A DNA stretch of 60,509 bases, from NCBI GenBank assembly GCA_016290325.1, contig JAEETL010000016.1, forward strand, positions 1-60,509, in the 5' to 3' direction. This document shows, piece after piece, positions 26,649-34,666 of the stretch (position 1 is its first letter; every line of letters starts with the position of its first letter). The notes beneath the pieces were generated by a model. It did not search any database, was not told the origin of the DNA, and worked only from the letters and a program-made list of their open reading frames with translations. The stretch is from Muribaculaceae bacterium (GTDB lineage: Bacteria; Bacteroidota; Bacteroidia; Bacteroidales; Muribaculaceae). Both the position numbers and the translations under genes were made by a program.

Positions 26649-26751
26649 CAAATAAGCATTTTTTTGATTTGCCATTAGGGTTGGAGTCTATCTTATGACA
26701 AAAGGTAGATATCCATATTGTGGTTGATATATACCATTTTAAAAAACGTGA

Positions 26752-26783
26752 TTTGGAGAAATGGACAAGATGTGGTAACTTTG
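26752..26783 (+). promoter_or_regulatory. Promoter of psuK-psuG
   Basis: TTTG (26752-26755), 20-nt spacer, TAACTTTG (26776-26783), 28 nt before the psuK ATG. It is divergent from the SDR promoter. Confidence 0.7.
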
Positions 26784-26811
26784 CCTACTGAATTAAGGTA
26801 GACAAATAATA

Positions 26812-27705
26812 ATGAGAGGACACATTACAGTTATCGGTGGGGTAAACATGGATATTTCAGCGGCTTTGACGGCCCCGTTTGTTCCCGCCGACTCGGTACC
26901 TGGCCATGTGACCATGGGGTGCGGCGGTGTTGCGCGCAACATCGCCCACAACCTGTTGCTTTTAGGCAATGAGGTGAAATTTGTGAGTGTGTTTGGGGGC
27001 GATATCTTTGGTGAAATGTGCCACCGCGAGTGTGAGGCTATCGGGCTTGACCTGTCACTGTCTGAACGCATGGAGGGGCAGCGTAACGGCCTGTACCTGT
27101 GCGTGAACGACATGTATGGCGAGATGCGGGCAGCAGTCGCCGATACCGACATTATCGCCCAACTCACCCCGGCATTCCTGGCGCAGCGCATCGATGCCAT
27201 CAATGGCTCGGCTGCCGTTGTCGCCGACACCAACATCTCCATCGAGGCCCTGCAATATCTCATTGACCATTGCAAGGCTCCGCTGTTTGTTGATACTGTG
27301 AGCACTGCCAAAGCGCCCCGCGTCATCACAGCCCTGCGACAAAGTTCCATTGGGCGGCTCCATGGACTGAAACTCAACCTCCAGGAGGCTCAAGCGGTCA
27401 CCCAGTGCGATTCCGCCCATGAGGCCGCGTCCCAACTCACCTCTCTAGGCGTGGAACAGGTCTATATCACCCTGGGCAGTGATGGCGTGTATTGCAGTGA
27501 CGGCACCATCAGCCAACATCTGCCCGCCATCCCCACTCATGTGGTCAATACCACTGGAGCGGGCGATGCCTTCATGGCAGGAGTGGTTCACGCCCTGTTA
27601 CGGCAAACGCCTTTCCCAGAGTGTGCCCAGATAGGACTTCGGACCGCCCACGCTACCCTACTCTCCCTGCAAACAGTTAATCCTGACATTAACAAATATC
27701 TATAA
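26812..27705 (+). CDS. psuK: PfkB-family carbohydrate kinase, probable pseudouridine kinase
   Basis: A 297-aa ribokinase-family protein. The N-terminal GGVNMDI and GCGGVARNIAHN motifs bind the sugar. The C-terminal PfkB signature NTTGAGDAFMAG holds the catalytic Asp and anion hole. It lies 4 bp before a pseudouridine-5'-phosphate glycosidase gene. This makes pseudouridine the likely substrate: kinase then glycosidase yield uracil and ribose 5-phosphate. Confidence 0.88.
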   Translation: MRGHITVIGGVNMDISAALTAPFVPADSVPGHVTMGCGGVARNIAHNLLLLGNEVKFVSVFGGDIFGEMCHRECEAIGLDLSLSERMEGQRNGLYLCVNDMYGEMRAAVADTDIIAQLTPAFLAQRIDAINGSAAVVADTNISIEALQYLIDHCKAPLFVDTVSTAKAPRVITALRQSSIGRLHGLKLNLQEAQAVTQCDSAHEAASQLTSLGVEQVYITLGSDGVYCSDGTISQHLPAIPTHVVNTTGAGDAFMAGVVHALLRQTPFPECAQIGLRTAHATLLSLQTVNPDINKYL

Positions 27706-27709
27706 AACT

Positions 27710-28621
27710 ATGAATCAATACCTTTCCATCTCTCCCGAAGTAAAAAAGGCCCTTGACGAGGGCAAGCCTGTAGTAGCTTTAGAATCGACCATCATTTCCC
27801 ATGGTATGCCCTATCCGCAAAATGTGGAAACGGCGCTCAAAGTCGAGCAGACCATCCGTGATAATGGGGCTGTTCCCGCCACCATCGCCATCATTGACGG
27901 CAAACTCAAAGCCGGTTGCACGCCCGATGAAATCGAGTACCTGGGCAAGAAAGGCCAGGCCGTAACCAAAGCCTCGCGCCGTGACCTGCCTGTGCTTATC
28001 GCCCGCGGCGAGGACGGTGCCACCACGGTAACCACGACAATGATCATTGCAGCGATGGCAGGCATCAAAGTGTTTGCCACTGGCGGCATCGGTGGCGTGC
28101 ATCGTGGGGCCGAAACTACCATGGACATCAGTGCCGACCTCGAGGAACTCGCCATGACCCCTGTCATGGTCATCTGTGCCGGCGCCAAGTCCATTCTGGA
28201 TCTGGGGCTCACTCTGGAATACCTCGAGACCAAAGGTGTTCCCGTCATTGGCTACGGCACCGAGGAATTACCCGCCTTCTACACCCGTCACAGCGGATTC
28301 AAGGTGGATTACCGTATTGACACTCCCGAGGACCTGGCTGCAGCATTCCGTGCCAAGCTCGACATGGGTCTGCAGGGCGGTATGCTCGTGACCAACCCCA
28401 TCCCCGAGCAGTACTCCATGCCCGCCGAGGTCATCAACAAGGCTATTGATGAGGCTATCGAAGAGGCCAACCGCCTGGGAATCCGCGGAAAGGAAACAAC
28501 ACCCTTCCTGCTGGCCAAGGTCAAGGATCTCACCGGCGGCGACAGCCTCGCCAGCAACATCCAACTGGTGCTCAACAACGCCCGCCTGGCTGCCAAGACC
28601 GCAGCCGCCCTCACCCGGTAA
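27710..28621 (+). CDS. psuG: Pseudouridine-5'-phosphate glycosidase
   Basis: A 303-aa enzyme splitting pseudouridine 5'-phosphate into uracil and ribose 5-phosphate. Family motifs are ALESTIISHGMPYP, ATIAIIDGKLKAG, FATGGIGGVHRGAE, SADLEEL and DLGLTLEYLET. Length is typical. The uracil released could be salvaged by the Upp encoded about 3 kb away on the other strand. Confidence 0.93.
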   Translation: MNQYLSISPEVKKALDEGKPVVALESTIISHGMPYPQNVETALKVEQTIRDNGAVPATIAIIDGKLKAGCTPDEIEYLGKKGQAVTKASRRDLPVLIARGEDGATTVTTTMIIAAMAGIKVFATGGIGGVHRGAETTMDISADLEELAMTPVMVICAGAKSILDLGLTLEYLETKGVPVIGYGTEELPAFYTRHSGFKVDYRIDTPEDLAAAFRAKLDMGLQGGMLVTNPIPEQYSMPAEVINKAIDEAIEEANRLGIRGKETTPFLLAKVKDLTGGDSLASNIQLVLNNARLAAKTAAALTR

Positions 28622-28674
28622 AAGGACAAAAAATCCTCATTGCATTTGTTCCCCCGCATGGTTGCTACCGGGTT

Positions 28675-30369
28675 TTATAGCTTGCGGAAGGAGCGGATAT
28701 AGCCTTCGATGTCCTCAGTCGTTCCCAAGGCTTGCGCGATGCGCCTTTTTTTGTTATACACCGAGTGAGCGTCATTATAGCCCATGCACGCCATGATCAC
28801 CGACGTCGGGAAGCCGCAGCAACACAGGCTCAGGAAATTCAGGTCAGTATCACTCAGCGACGGATGAGCCTCCAGCGACCGCGTGATGATGTCGTTGTAT
28901 TTCCCGTTAGCATAGGAGCGGAACGCTTTCCAAAACGCGTCGTTCGGGCGATTCTTCCTGTACGAGCGCTCAAACGCCTCGCTGAATCTCTTGGGCGAGC
29001 CCGCCAAGGTCGTGATGTGCTTCTCCATCAATTGGGAATACATTTCCACCTGCGACCAGATGGTCTGTTTGAGCTCGGCACTCATCGCCTGGTGAGCATT
29101 CAGCTGCTCGGTCAAGAGAGCCATGTCTTCGCGCAACCGTTCGATGGCGTCCTCGCTCTGCCGCAACAGTCGCTGGCGGCGAGCCAGTTTTCGACGCATC
29201 GCCACAATCACCGCCAGCAATAGGCCAGCCAGCAGTGCCGCCGCGATCAGCGAGACAATCCAGTTGTACCGGTATCTTATCGACTTGTTTTTCAGCACCT
29301 CATTGTCATACTTAGCCTCCACATCTCGCAACCGTAGCTGAAGGGTGTTTGACAGTAGCGAATCGCCAATATCGTCGGCGCGCCTAAAATAATGCTCAAA
29401 CTGCCCAAAGTCACCACGACTACGCGCCAACTCGGCATAGCAGAAGTTATAAAGTATCCTCAGGCCGTCTGACAGCCGATCCATCTCAACCTGCGCCAGA
29501 TAGTAACGCGCCGAGTCCGCCTTGTTGAGTCTAGCCAGCGTATAAGCCGCGATCAGCACCAGGTGGTCATGTTCGTCAGTGTCCTTGTCGGCTAGTTTCA
29601 CGGCAATATTCTTAGCAACCACGATATCCTCGACATCAGGGCCAAACATCTTTAAATCGGCAAGATACCTCAAGTTAAGCACTTCTAGGGTATTAAGTTT
29701 TAATGACTTGATTAACGTGTCAGCCCGCTCCAAATAAAACAAGGCACTGTCAATCATGTCGATGGCTGAATATGAGCTTCCTATCGTTGACAGGCATTGA
29801 GCCATGTAAAAACTGTCGGGCACTTGCCCAAAGTGATGCAGCGCTTGTTTTAACGACATGATATCAGCGCTGTCATTCACCAAATAGTCACGGTAAATGG
29901 AGCCTACCCTCATATTGGCATAACCCAGGTTAAAATGATCCGTTGGGGCAGCGACACTCAAGGCCTGCTTGTAACACGCCATGGCCGCCTCGGCATCGCC
30001 CAGCACCTCGGTCACCGCTCCTTGATAGATATAGGCCCGCGTCAGCTTCTCCCGCTCGCCGTCATGATGCCTATAGTAATCCAGCGCCACGTTGATGGTG
30101 CTGTCGCTCGTGATGTCGGCATAGCAGCGGTACTGCGCCTGGGTCAGCAGCAAGGCATGATAGGCGCGGTCACCGGCACTGGGCAGTTTGGCTCCATCAA
30201 GGCCACTCAGCAACCTTAAGGCGCTGTCGGGGTCATTGCAGCGCAAGAGGCTGTCGGCCTGTACCAAGCGGCCATCATAATCTGGCGTTCCACCCTGGCA
30301 ACACACCATGGAAAACATGAGCACCACGACAACAATGACAGGGAAACAATTTCTTAAACTCTTATTCAT
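28675..30369 (-). CDS. Membrane TPR regulator with C-terminal HTH-like domain (module copy 2)
   Basis: A 564-aa paralogue of the protein at 5976-7784. It has a lipoprotein-type signal (FSMVCC), tetratricopeptide-like repeats (LTRAYIYQGAVTEVLG), a membrane helix near 370-390, and a coiled coil. The C-terminal domain is LSDTDLNFLSLCCCGFPTS, then YNKKRRIAQALG. It is divergent from the DUF3244 and dockerin genes of the same module. A -7 box (TAATTTTG) sits only 5 nt upstream of its ATG, so its mRNA may be leaderless. It is expected to sense an envelope signal and control the neighbouring secreted proteins; that role is inferred from position. Confidence 0.82.
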   Translation of the reverse strand: MNKSLRNCFPVIVVVVLMFSMVCCQGGTPDYDGRLVQADSLLRCNDPDSALRLLSGLDGAKLPSAGDRAYHALLLTQAQYRCYADITSDSTINVALDYYRHHDGEREKLTRAYIYQGAVTEVLGDAEAAMACYKQALSVAAPTDHFNLGYANMRVGSIYRDYLVNDSADIMSLKQALHHFGQVPDSFYMAQCLSTIGSSYSAIDMIDSALFYLERADTLIKSLKLNTLEVLNLRYLADLKMFGPDVEDIVVAKNIAVKLADKDTDEHDHLVLIAAYTLARLNKADSARYYLAQVEMDRLSDGLRILYNFCYAELARSRGDFGQFEHYFRRADDIGDSLLSNTLQLRLRDVEAKYDNEVLKNKSIRYRYNWIVSLIAAALLAGLLLAVIVAMRRKLARRQRLLRQSEDAIERLREDMALLTEQLNAHQAMSAELKQTIWSQVEMYSQLMEKHITTLAGSPKRFSEAFERSYRKNRPNDAFWKAFRSYANGKYNDIITRSLEAHPSLSDTDLNFLSLCCCGFPTSVIMACMGYNDAHSVYNKKRRIAQALGTTEDIEGYIRSFRKL

Positions 30370-30374
30370 ACCTG

Positions 30375-30408
30375 CAAAATTAATAAAAAAGTGAGAGCGG
30401 ATGCCAAA
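30375..30408 (-). promoter_or_regulatory. Promoter of the copy-2 TPR regulator
   Basis: Minus strand: TAATTTTG (30375-30382) and TTTG (30405-30408) spaced 22 nt. The box ends 5 nt from the start codon. Confidence 0.5.
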
Positions 30409-30447
30409 TTCGCTTTAAAATCACCCAAAAATCCACCCCGAATCACA

Positions 30448-30557
30448 ATGTTACATCACGTTACAAAAAATTTTTTAATATCTTGATAATCAGCACCTAT
30501 TTATAGCTGATGTTACATCAGATTACTTGCAAAAACCGACCATTTTTCTTAACTTTG
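30448..30557 (+). promoter_or_regulatory. Promoter and operator candidates of the copy-2 secreted genes
   Basis: TAACTTTG (30550-30557) is the -7 box, with TTG (30527-30529) 20 nt upstream. TTGATAATCAG (30483-30493) lies 56 nt before the box, as in copy 1. A perfect 15-bp palindrome CTGATGTTACATCAG is at 30507-30521. ATGTTACATCA(n)2TTAC occurs twice, at 30448 and 30510. The divergent TPR gene starts at 30369, so this space could be bound by that regulator. Confidence 0.55.
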
Positions 30558-30595
30558 CGAAGCAAAAACATCATTATTAACCAATAGTTTCAAGA

Positions 30596-30943
30596 ATGAT
30601 GAAAAGAACAATTTTATTTCTATCTTTTCTGCTTTTGATGATCTTACAGCTTTCAGCTGAAGGAACAAGACGTCCTATTACTCTCGAGCATAAGGGTGGA
30701 CCGCGCGATGGTTCTCCACTGTGTTTTGATATGCCAATGGCTTATTACTATTATAATAGTAAGACTCATGACATTATCATCGACGGTGGCGGTGTCGTGA
30801 GCTATTATGACGTGGAGATTTCGTCGCCGGTGACCAACACTGTCGAGATGTCCATCCAGGTTGACGGGACATATGACACCTTTGACATCTCGTCGCTTCC
30901 AGCGGGCGCGCATGTCATCATCGGTAAAGCCCTCCACCTATAA
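30596..30943 (+). CDS. Small secreted DUF3244-like protein
   Basis: A 115-aa protein with a signal peptide (cleavage near LSAEG) and a single beta-rich domain like the Bacteroidetes DUF3244 family (VSYYDVEISS, then GTYDTFDISSLPAGAH). The last strand of the domain (the GxFE-type ending seen in the copy-1 fusion) is missing, because the protein ends with IIGKALHL. The equivalent domain is fused to the C-terminus of the 3919-5757 protein. It is first in a probable two-gene transcript with the dockerin gene. Confidence 0.75.
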   Translation: MMKRTILFLSFLLLMILQLSAEGTRRPITLEHKGGPRDGSPLCFDMPMAYYYYNSKTHDIIIDGGGVVSYYDVEISSPVTNTVEMSIQVDGTYDTFDISSLPAGAHVIIGKALHL

Positions 30944-30988
30944 CAAATAAGAGTTTATTAATTATCGATATTTTAAGCATTTACAAAT

Positions 30989-32542
30989 ATGAAAAAGCAT
31001 TTTATAATCAGTTTATTGGCATTGCTTGGCTTTTCCCAGGCAATGTCTCAAGAATATGAGTACGTTCCTTTCGTTAGAGAGGGCGTCAAGTGGGTTTGCT
31101 CTTCAAAGAAACTTCCAATAAATCATTCTACGATTGAGCATTTCTTCACCCTTGAATTCAAGGGTGATGCCGTCATCAACGGTGTGACCTATAAAGCGAT
31201 GCACAAATACAGTGGTGAGGAGATTGATCCGAACAATGATACTATCCCCGTGTATATGCGCGAGGAGGGTAAGGTGGTCTATGCCATTGTGCCCGACGGC
31301 AAGACCTATGAGGACTGCCCGATTAACTGCTTCAGTGACAGCTTAATCGATGAGGACATCAGGGCTGGCAGGGAATTTGTCCTATATGACTTTAATGATC
31401 CCGAGGGATTCATCATGAGCAGGATTACCTATAATGACTTTATCGTTCACCCAGTGATGGCCCAAAGCATCAAGTTGGGCAATAGGTGCGTTAAGCGTTA
31501 TGTGTTCAGTACTAAAAGAATGTATGGTTCCTGTTTCATCGAGGGCATCGGATGTGACGGCTTGACTCAAGGTTATCCGCTGGCATTCCCCAATAATAAT
31601 AATGAACAACTCGGTCAGTTGAGAATGTATTTAAATCATGTCATCGAGGATGGCAAAGTCATTTACAGCTCTGAACATTTAAAAGTCAGGGAAGACGAGT
31701 TCCCAGAACTTGTACGCGAAGGCATACAATGGGTGAACGAGCGCGTGGTGATTGAACACGGCGACACGACCCGCAGTTACTACACTTACGAAATCGACGG
31801 CTGGAATGATTGGGCATACAGGCTTTGTCATTACTATGAAGGGGAATCGTTTGACAGCGAGAATGACAGTGTCATAGCAGCGTTAATGCCTTGTTATGGT
31901 GGGGTCAATGTAATGTACAACAATGCTATCACAAATTTGCGAAAAAATAGCCCAGAACGGCTCATGATGAAATGGTTTGTGCATAATATCAGTGCACTAT
32001 ACACATTTGTTCCTTACGAAGTCTATGAGTCAGTACTGTGTGGTTCAAATCCGATTAATTTCTTTAACTTAATGCAGACTGGAGACGACTTGACACTAGA
32101 TAACTTTGTGGAAGTGGAGCCAGTCATGATTGATGGCCAAAGATGCAAGCGCTATGCCTACTACGGCGACGGGGATGAGCCGCTATGCTACATCGTCGAG
32201 GGTATCGGCTTTGACAGCCGCGACATGGGCGACCTGTTGACACCCTTTACCCGCAAGCCCGATCCCGATGCCGACTACCAGGAGTACTGGGGCCTGAGCC
32301 ACGTCATCAAGGACGGCCAGATCATCTACAAGGGCATGCGCTACAAGGAGCCCGCAGCGATCGTTGGTGACGTGAACGGTGACGGCCTGGTCACCATCGC
32401 CGACGTGACGACGCTGATCGACATGCTGCTGGGTGGCGGCCACGCGGGTGGCTACTACACGCCAGGCGATGTCAACATGGACAGCCATGTGACCATAGCC
32501 GACGTGACAGCGCTGATTGACATGCTGCTCATTCAGCAGTAA
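30989..32542 (+). CDS. Secreted dockerin-like protein (module copy 2)
   Basis: A 517-aa exported protein, highly similar to 3919-5757 (by eye about three quarters identical over the first 450 residues). It has a signal peptide (LLALLGFSQAMSQ) and the same two internal homologous halves (VREGVKWV and VREGIQWV). It ends with two dockerin-like calcium repeats, GDVNGDGLVTIADVTTLIDM and GDVNMDSHVTIADVTALIDM. It lacks the DUF3244-like tail, which is a separate gene here. The 114-bp element identical to that after copy 1 follows the stop after about 70 bp. Confidence 0.85.
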   Translation: MKKHFIISLLALLGFSQAMSQEYEYVPFVREGVKWVCSSKKLPINHSTIEHFFTLEFKGDAVINGVTYKAMHKYSGEEIDPNNDTIPVYMREEGKVVYAIVPDGKTYEDCPINCFSDSLIDEDIRAGREFVLYDFNDPEGFIMSRITYNDFIVHPVMAQSIKLGNRCVKRYVFSTKRMYGSCFIEGIGCDGLTQGYPLAFPNNNNEQLGQLRMYLNHVIEDGKVIYSSEHLKVREDEFPELVREGIQWVNERVVIEHGDTTRSYYTYEIDGWNDWAYRLCHYYEGESFDSENDSVIAALMPCYGGVNVMYNNAITNLRKNSPERLMMKWFVHNISALYTFVPYEVYESVLCGSNPINFFNLMQTGDDLTLDNFVEVEPVMIDGQRCKRYAYYGDGDEPLCYIVEGIGFDSRDMGDLLTPFTRKPDPDADYQEYWGLSHVIKDGQIIYKGMRYKEPAAIVGDVNGDGLVTIADVTTLIDMLLGGGHAGGYYTPGDVNMDSHVTIADVTALIDMLLIQQ

Positions 32543-32612
32543 GCGAGGAAAAACGGGCCATGGTGAGCGGCGGCGTGAGCCGCTGTGGAGGAAAGGCCCC
32601 CTCATTATATCT

Positions 32613-32726
32613 CTTCTTCGCCCGAAGAAGGTAAAGGATGATTTGCTCCAATAGTGCTCTTTAGGAGTATAATTAAATTCATCACGACCTGCGCTGCCCG
32701 CCATCATCACCCTCCGGCGGGCAGCG
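32613..32726 (+). repeat. 114-bp 3' element, copy 2 (identical to 3669-3782 on the other strand)
   Basis: The segment has the same order as copy 1: small hairpin, AT-rich linker, strong GC hairpin. No mismatch was found over 114 positions when the two were compared base by base, although the coding regions upstream have diverged. Confidence 0.9.
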
Positions 32727-32735
32727 CCATTTTTT
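32692..32735 (+). terminator. Rho-independent terminator after the secreted dockerin gene (copy 2)
   Basis: The stem CGCTGCCCGCC/GGCGGGCAGCG (32692-32726) is followed by CCA and then a run of seven T residues. The tail differs from copy 1, where the T-run follows the stem directly. Confidence 0.75.
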
Positions 32736-32757
32736 TGAGATTTTTTAGCGCAATTTG

Positions 32758-33012
32758 GCGGCGGCTCAACAATGCTCAAACAAAATATTCATTTTGTTTG
32801 GCATTCCGTTTGGTTTGCACTATTGTTGAGGGCTTTCGCCCTCGAAATTAGGCGGCACCTCAACAATGGCAAAAAATGAGAGATATTTTTTCCATTGTGT
32901 TCGGTTTGCACTAACGTTGACCTTCGGTCGAAGATAGGCTGCGGCTCAACAATGCTTAAACAAAATATTCATTTTGTTTGGCATTGTATTCGACTTGCAT
33001 TAATTTTGCAGG
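32758..33012 (+). repeat. Three tandem promoter-like repeat units
   Basis: Units begin near 32758, 32851 and 32936. Units 1 and 3 share 44 of 45 bases (32761-32805 and 32941-32985), including the hairpin AAACAAAAT/ATTTTGTTT. Each unit ends in a -33/-7-like pair. The third is intact: TTTG (32977-32980), 20 nt, TAATTTTG (33001-33008). The first two have decayed -7 boxes (TATTGTTG and TAACGTTG). The third unit should drive the zinc-ribbon gene. Confidence 0.7.
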
Positions 33013-33054
33013 TTGAATCAAAACGAAATATCATCAACAATAAAAAATTACGAT

Positions 33055-34524
33055 ATGAAATGTCAACATTGCGGGCATGAAGTCCCCGCTGGTTCCGCTT
33101 TTTGCAATCATTGCGGTAACCGCTTGGCTAGCGAAATCACGTGCAGTTATTGCCACGAACTCATGCCGGCCTCGTCAGTGTTCTGCCCTCATTGCGGCAA
33201 AGCCGTTGACAATGCGATGAGCATTGCCCGTCAAGAGCAGCCTGCCCCTTCGGCACCCGCCCCGGTTGGTACCACCTACAACGAGCAACGTGCAGCACAA
33301 CGCCGTGCCAATGCCTGGCAGCAGCCCAAACCCGTTGAGCCCGACCTTGACGATGACGATGATGACGACGATGATGATGATGACAATGGCGCTCCCCGCT
33401 CCAACTTTAACCGCAACCTCATCATCGGCATTATCATGGTTGCTCTGGCCATCGGCCTGTTGAGCATGTTGAAGCATTGCAACAGCCGCGAGAACGACCG
33501 CGACCAGGCACTGGCCGACAGCGCTGCTGTCATCGCCGACAGCAGCCAGGAGCCCATGGCTATCTTGAGTGCCGAGTTGAGCCGTAACCAGATGACCGAC
33601 GATGGTGCCAACATGGGATGTGCCGTGCGCTTTGCCGGCACCGACCCTGACAACCCTGAGCACATCGTGGGTGTCACCTACAAGGACGACACAAGTCGTC
33701 CCTTCATCAAGATTTACAAGCTCACCCGCGATGGTGGCGGCTGGAAAACCGAATTGGGACAGACCAAATACTATGATGGCCGCATCATCAATATGGATAA
33801 TTCGTCACTTATCGCCGATGCCATGTATGTGCCTCGTGCCGTGACGATTGACGGCAAGGAATACCTGTATTTCGCCTTCCTCAACCACCTCAAGGGTGCG
33901 GGTGAGGGTGGCAACGGCCGCGTGACGCTGTGCCTCTATGACCTGGAAGGCAAGAGGATCACCCCGTTGACCTATGACGGCAAGATACGCTCGCGCACCG
34001 ACGGACGCCAATATGTCTATTGCCGCGGCCCGCTCGAGAACACGGGCACCAACGAACGCATCTTCCTGAGCCAAGAAGCCGCCAACATCGGAGCTATCCG
34101 TGTAGCTACCCAAGACGAAATTGATGCCGAGGAAGAGGCAAAAGCCAAGGAAGAGGAAGAAAAAGCCCTGGCTGGCGAGGAAAATGCCGAGGCCAAGTGG
34201 AACCATGACAATGCCGAGAACATGGACAAACTCAAGGAGGGCGAGGAAGTGCGCATGAAGCCCACCCAGTATGACAAGCCCATCATCAACATGAAGGAAA
34301 TCAAGGAGAAACTCGAGAACGACCGTTATCTTGTTTTCCTTGACACCAAGGGCTCGGTAGTAGGCTTTAACAAGAGCAGCCGCAAGTACTTCACCATTTA
34401 TGGCGGCAAGAATGGTGCCGCATCCAACATCAGTTTCAGTGGTGACAACAATGTGCTCATCAAGACCGGAAATGGCTCCATCACTTATGATTTGGTGCAC
34501 GACAAAGCCAAAAACGCTGACTAA
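33055..34524 (+). CDS. Zinc-ribbon membrane protein with poly-aspartate linker
   Basis: A 489-aa protein. Two zinc ribbons are at the N-terminus (CQHCGHEV with CNHCGNR, and CSYCHEL with CPHCGKAV). A Pro/Gln-rich linker follows, then a run of 12 Asp (near residues 101-112). One membrane helix is at about 122-142, and then a large C-terminal domain rich in beta strands with a Lys/Glu-rich segment (EEAKAKEEEEKAL). The N-terminus is probably cytoplasmic. The start is ATG 33055, after the -7 box at 33001. No known function; it precedes a 36-aa membrane protein. Confidence 0.78.
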   Translation: MKCQHCGHEVPAGSAFCNHCGNRLASEITCSYCHELMPASSVFCPHCGKAVDNAMSIARQEQPAPSAPAPVGTTYNEQRAAQRRANAWQQPKPVEPDLDDDDDDDDDDDDNGAPRSNFNRNLIIGIIMVALAIGLLSMLKHCNSRENDRDQALADSAAVIADSSQEPMAILSAELSRNQMTDDGANMGCAVRFAGTDPDNPEHIVGVTYKDDTSRPFIKIYKLTRDGGGWKTELGQTKYYDGRIINMDNSSLIADAMYVPRAVTIDGKEYLYFAFLNHLKGAGEGGNGRVTLCLYDLEGKRITPLTYDGKIRSRTDGRQYVYCRGPLENTGTNERIFLSQEAANIGAIRVATQDEIDAEEEAKAKEEEEKALAGEENAEAKWNHDNAENMDKLKEGEEVRMKPTQYDKPIINMKEIKEKLENDRYLVFLDTKGSVVGFNKSSRKYFTIYGGKNGAASNISFSGDNNVLIKTGNGSITYDLVHDKAKNAD

Positions 34525-34526
34525 AC

Positions 34527-34637
34527 ATGACTCCCGAGAAACGATACTACGCACGGTTCTTCCTTAAGCTGGACATCATCCTGGTAGCGCTGCTAGCGCT
34601 GTTGTGGTGGCTCAATAATGTCGTTTATGCGGGTTAA
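34527..34637 (+). CDS. Small membrane protein (36 aa)
   Basis: The frame starts two bases after the stop of the zinc-ribbon gene and encodes MTPEKRYYARFFLKL followed by a hydrophobic helix (DIILVALLALLWWL) and a short tail. A basic N-terminus plus one helix is typical of small inner-membrane proteins. The tight spacing suggests translation together with the upstream gene. No family recognised. Confidence 0.5.
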   Translation: MTPEKRYYARFFLKLDIILVALLALLWWLNNVVYAG

Positions 34638-34666
34638 ATCACCTATCACAATACATTGAAGAGAAT

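Noticed and set aside
33805-34554. Long antisense frames over the zinc-ribbon gene (and similar ones over nadB, psuG, pgi and mnmG)
   Set aside because: They are mirror frames caused by codon bias in GC-rich genes; the sense frames have clear domains.
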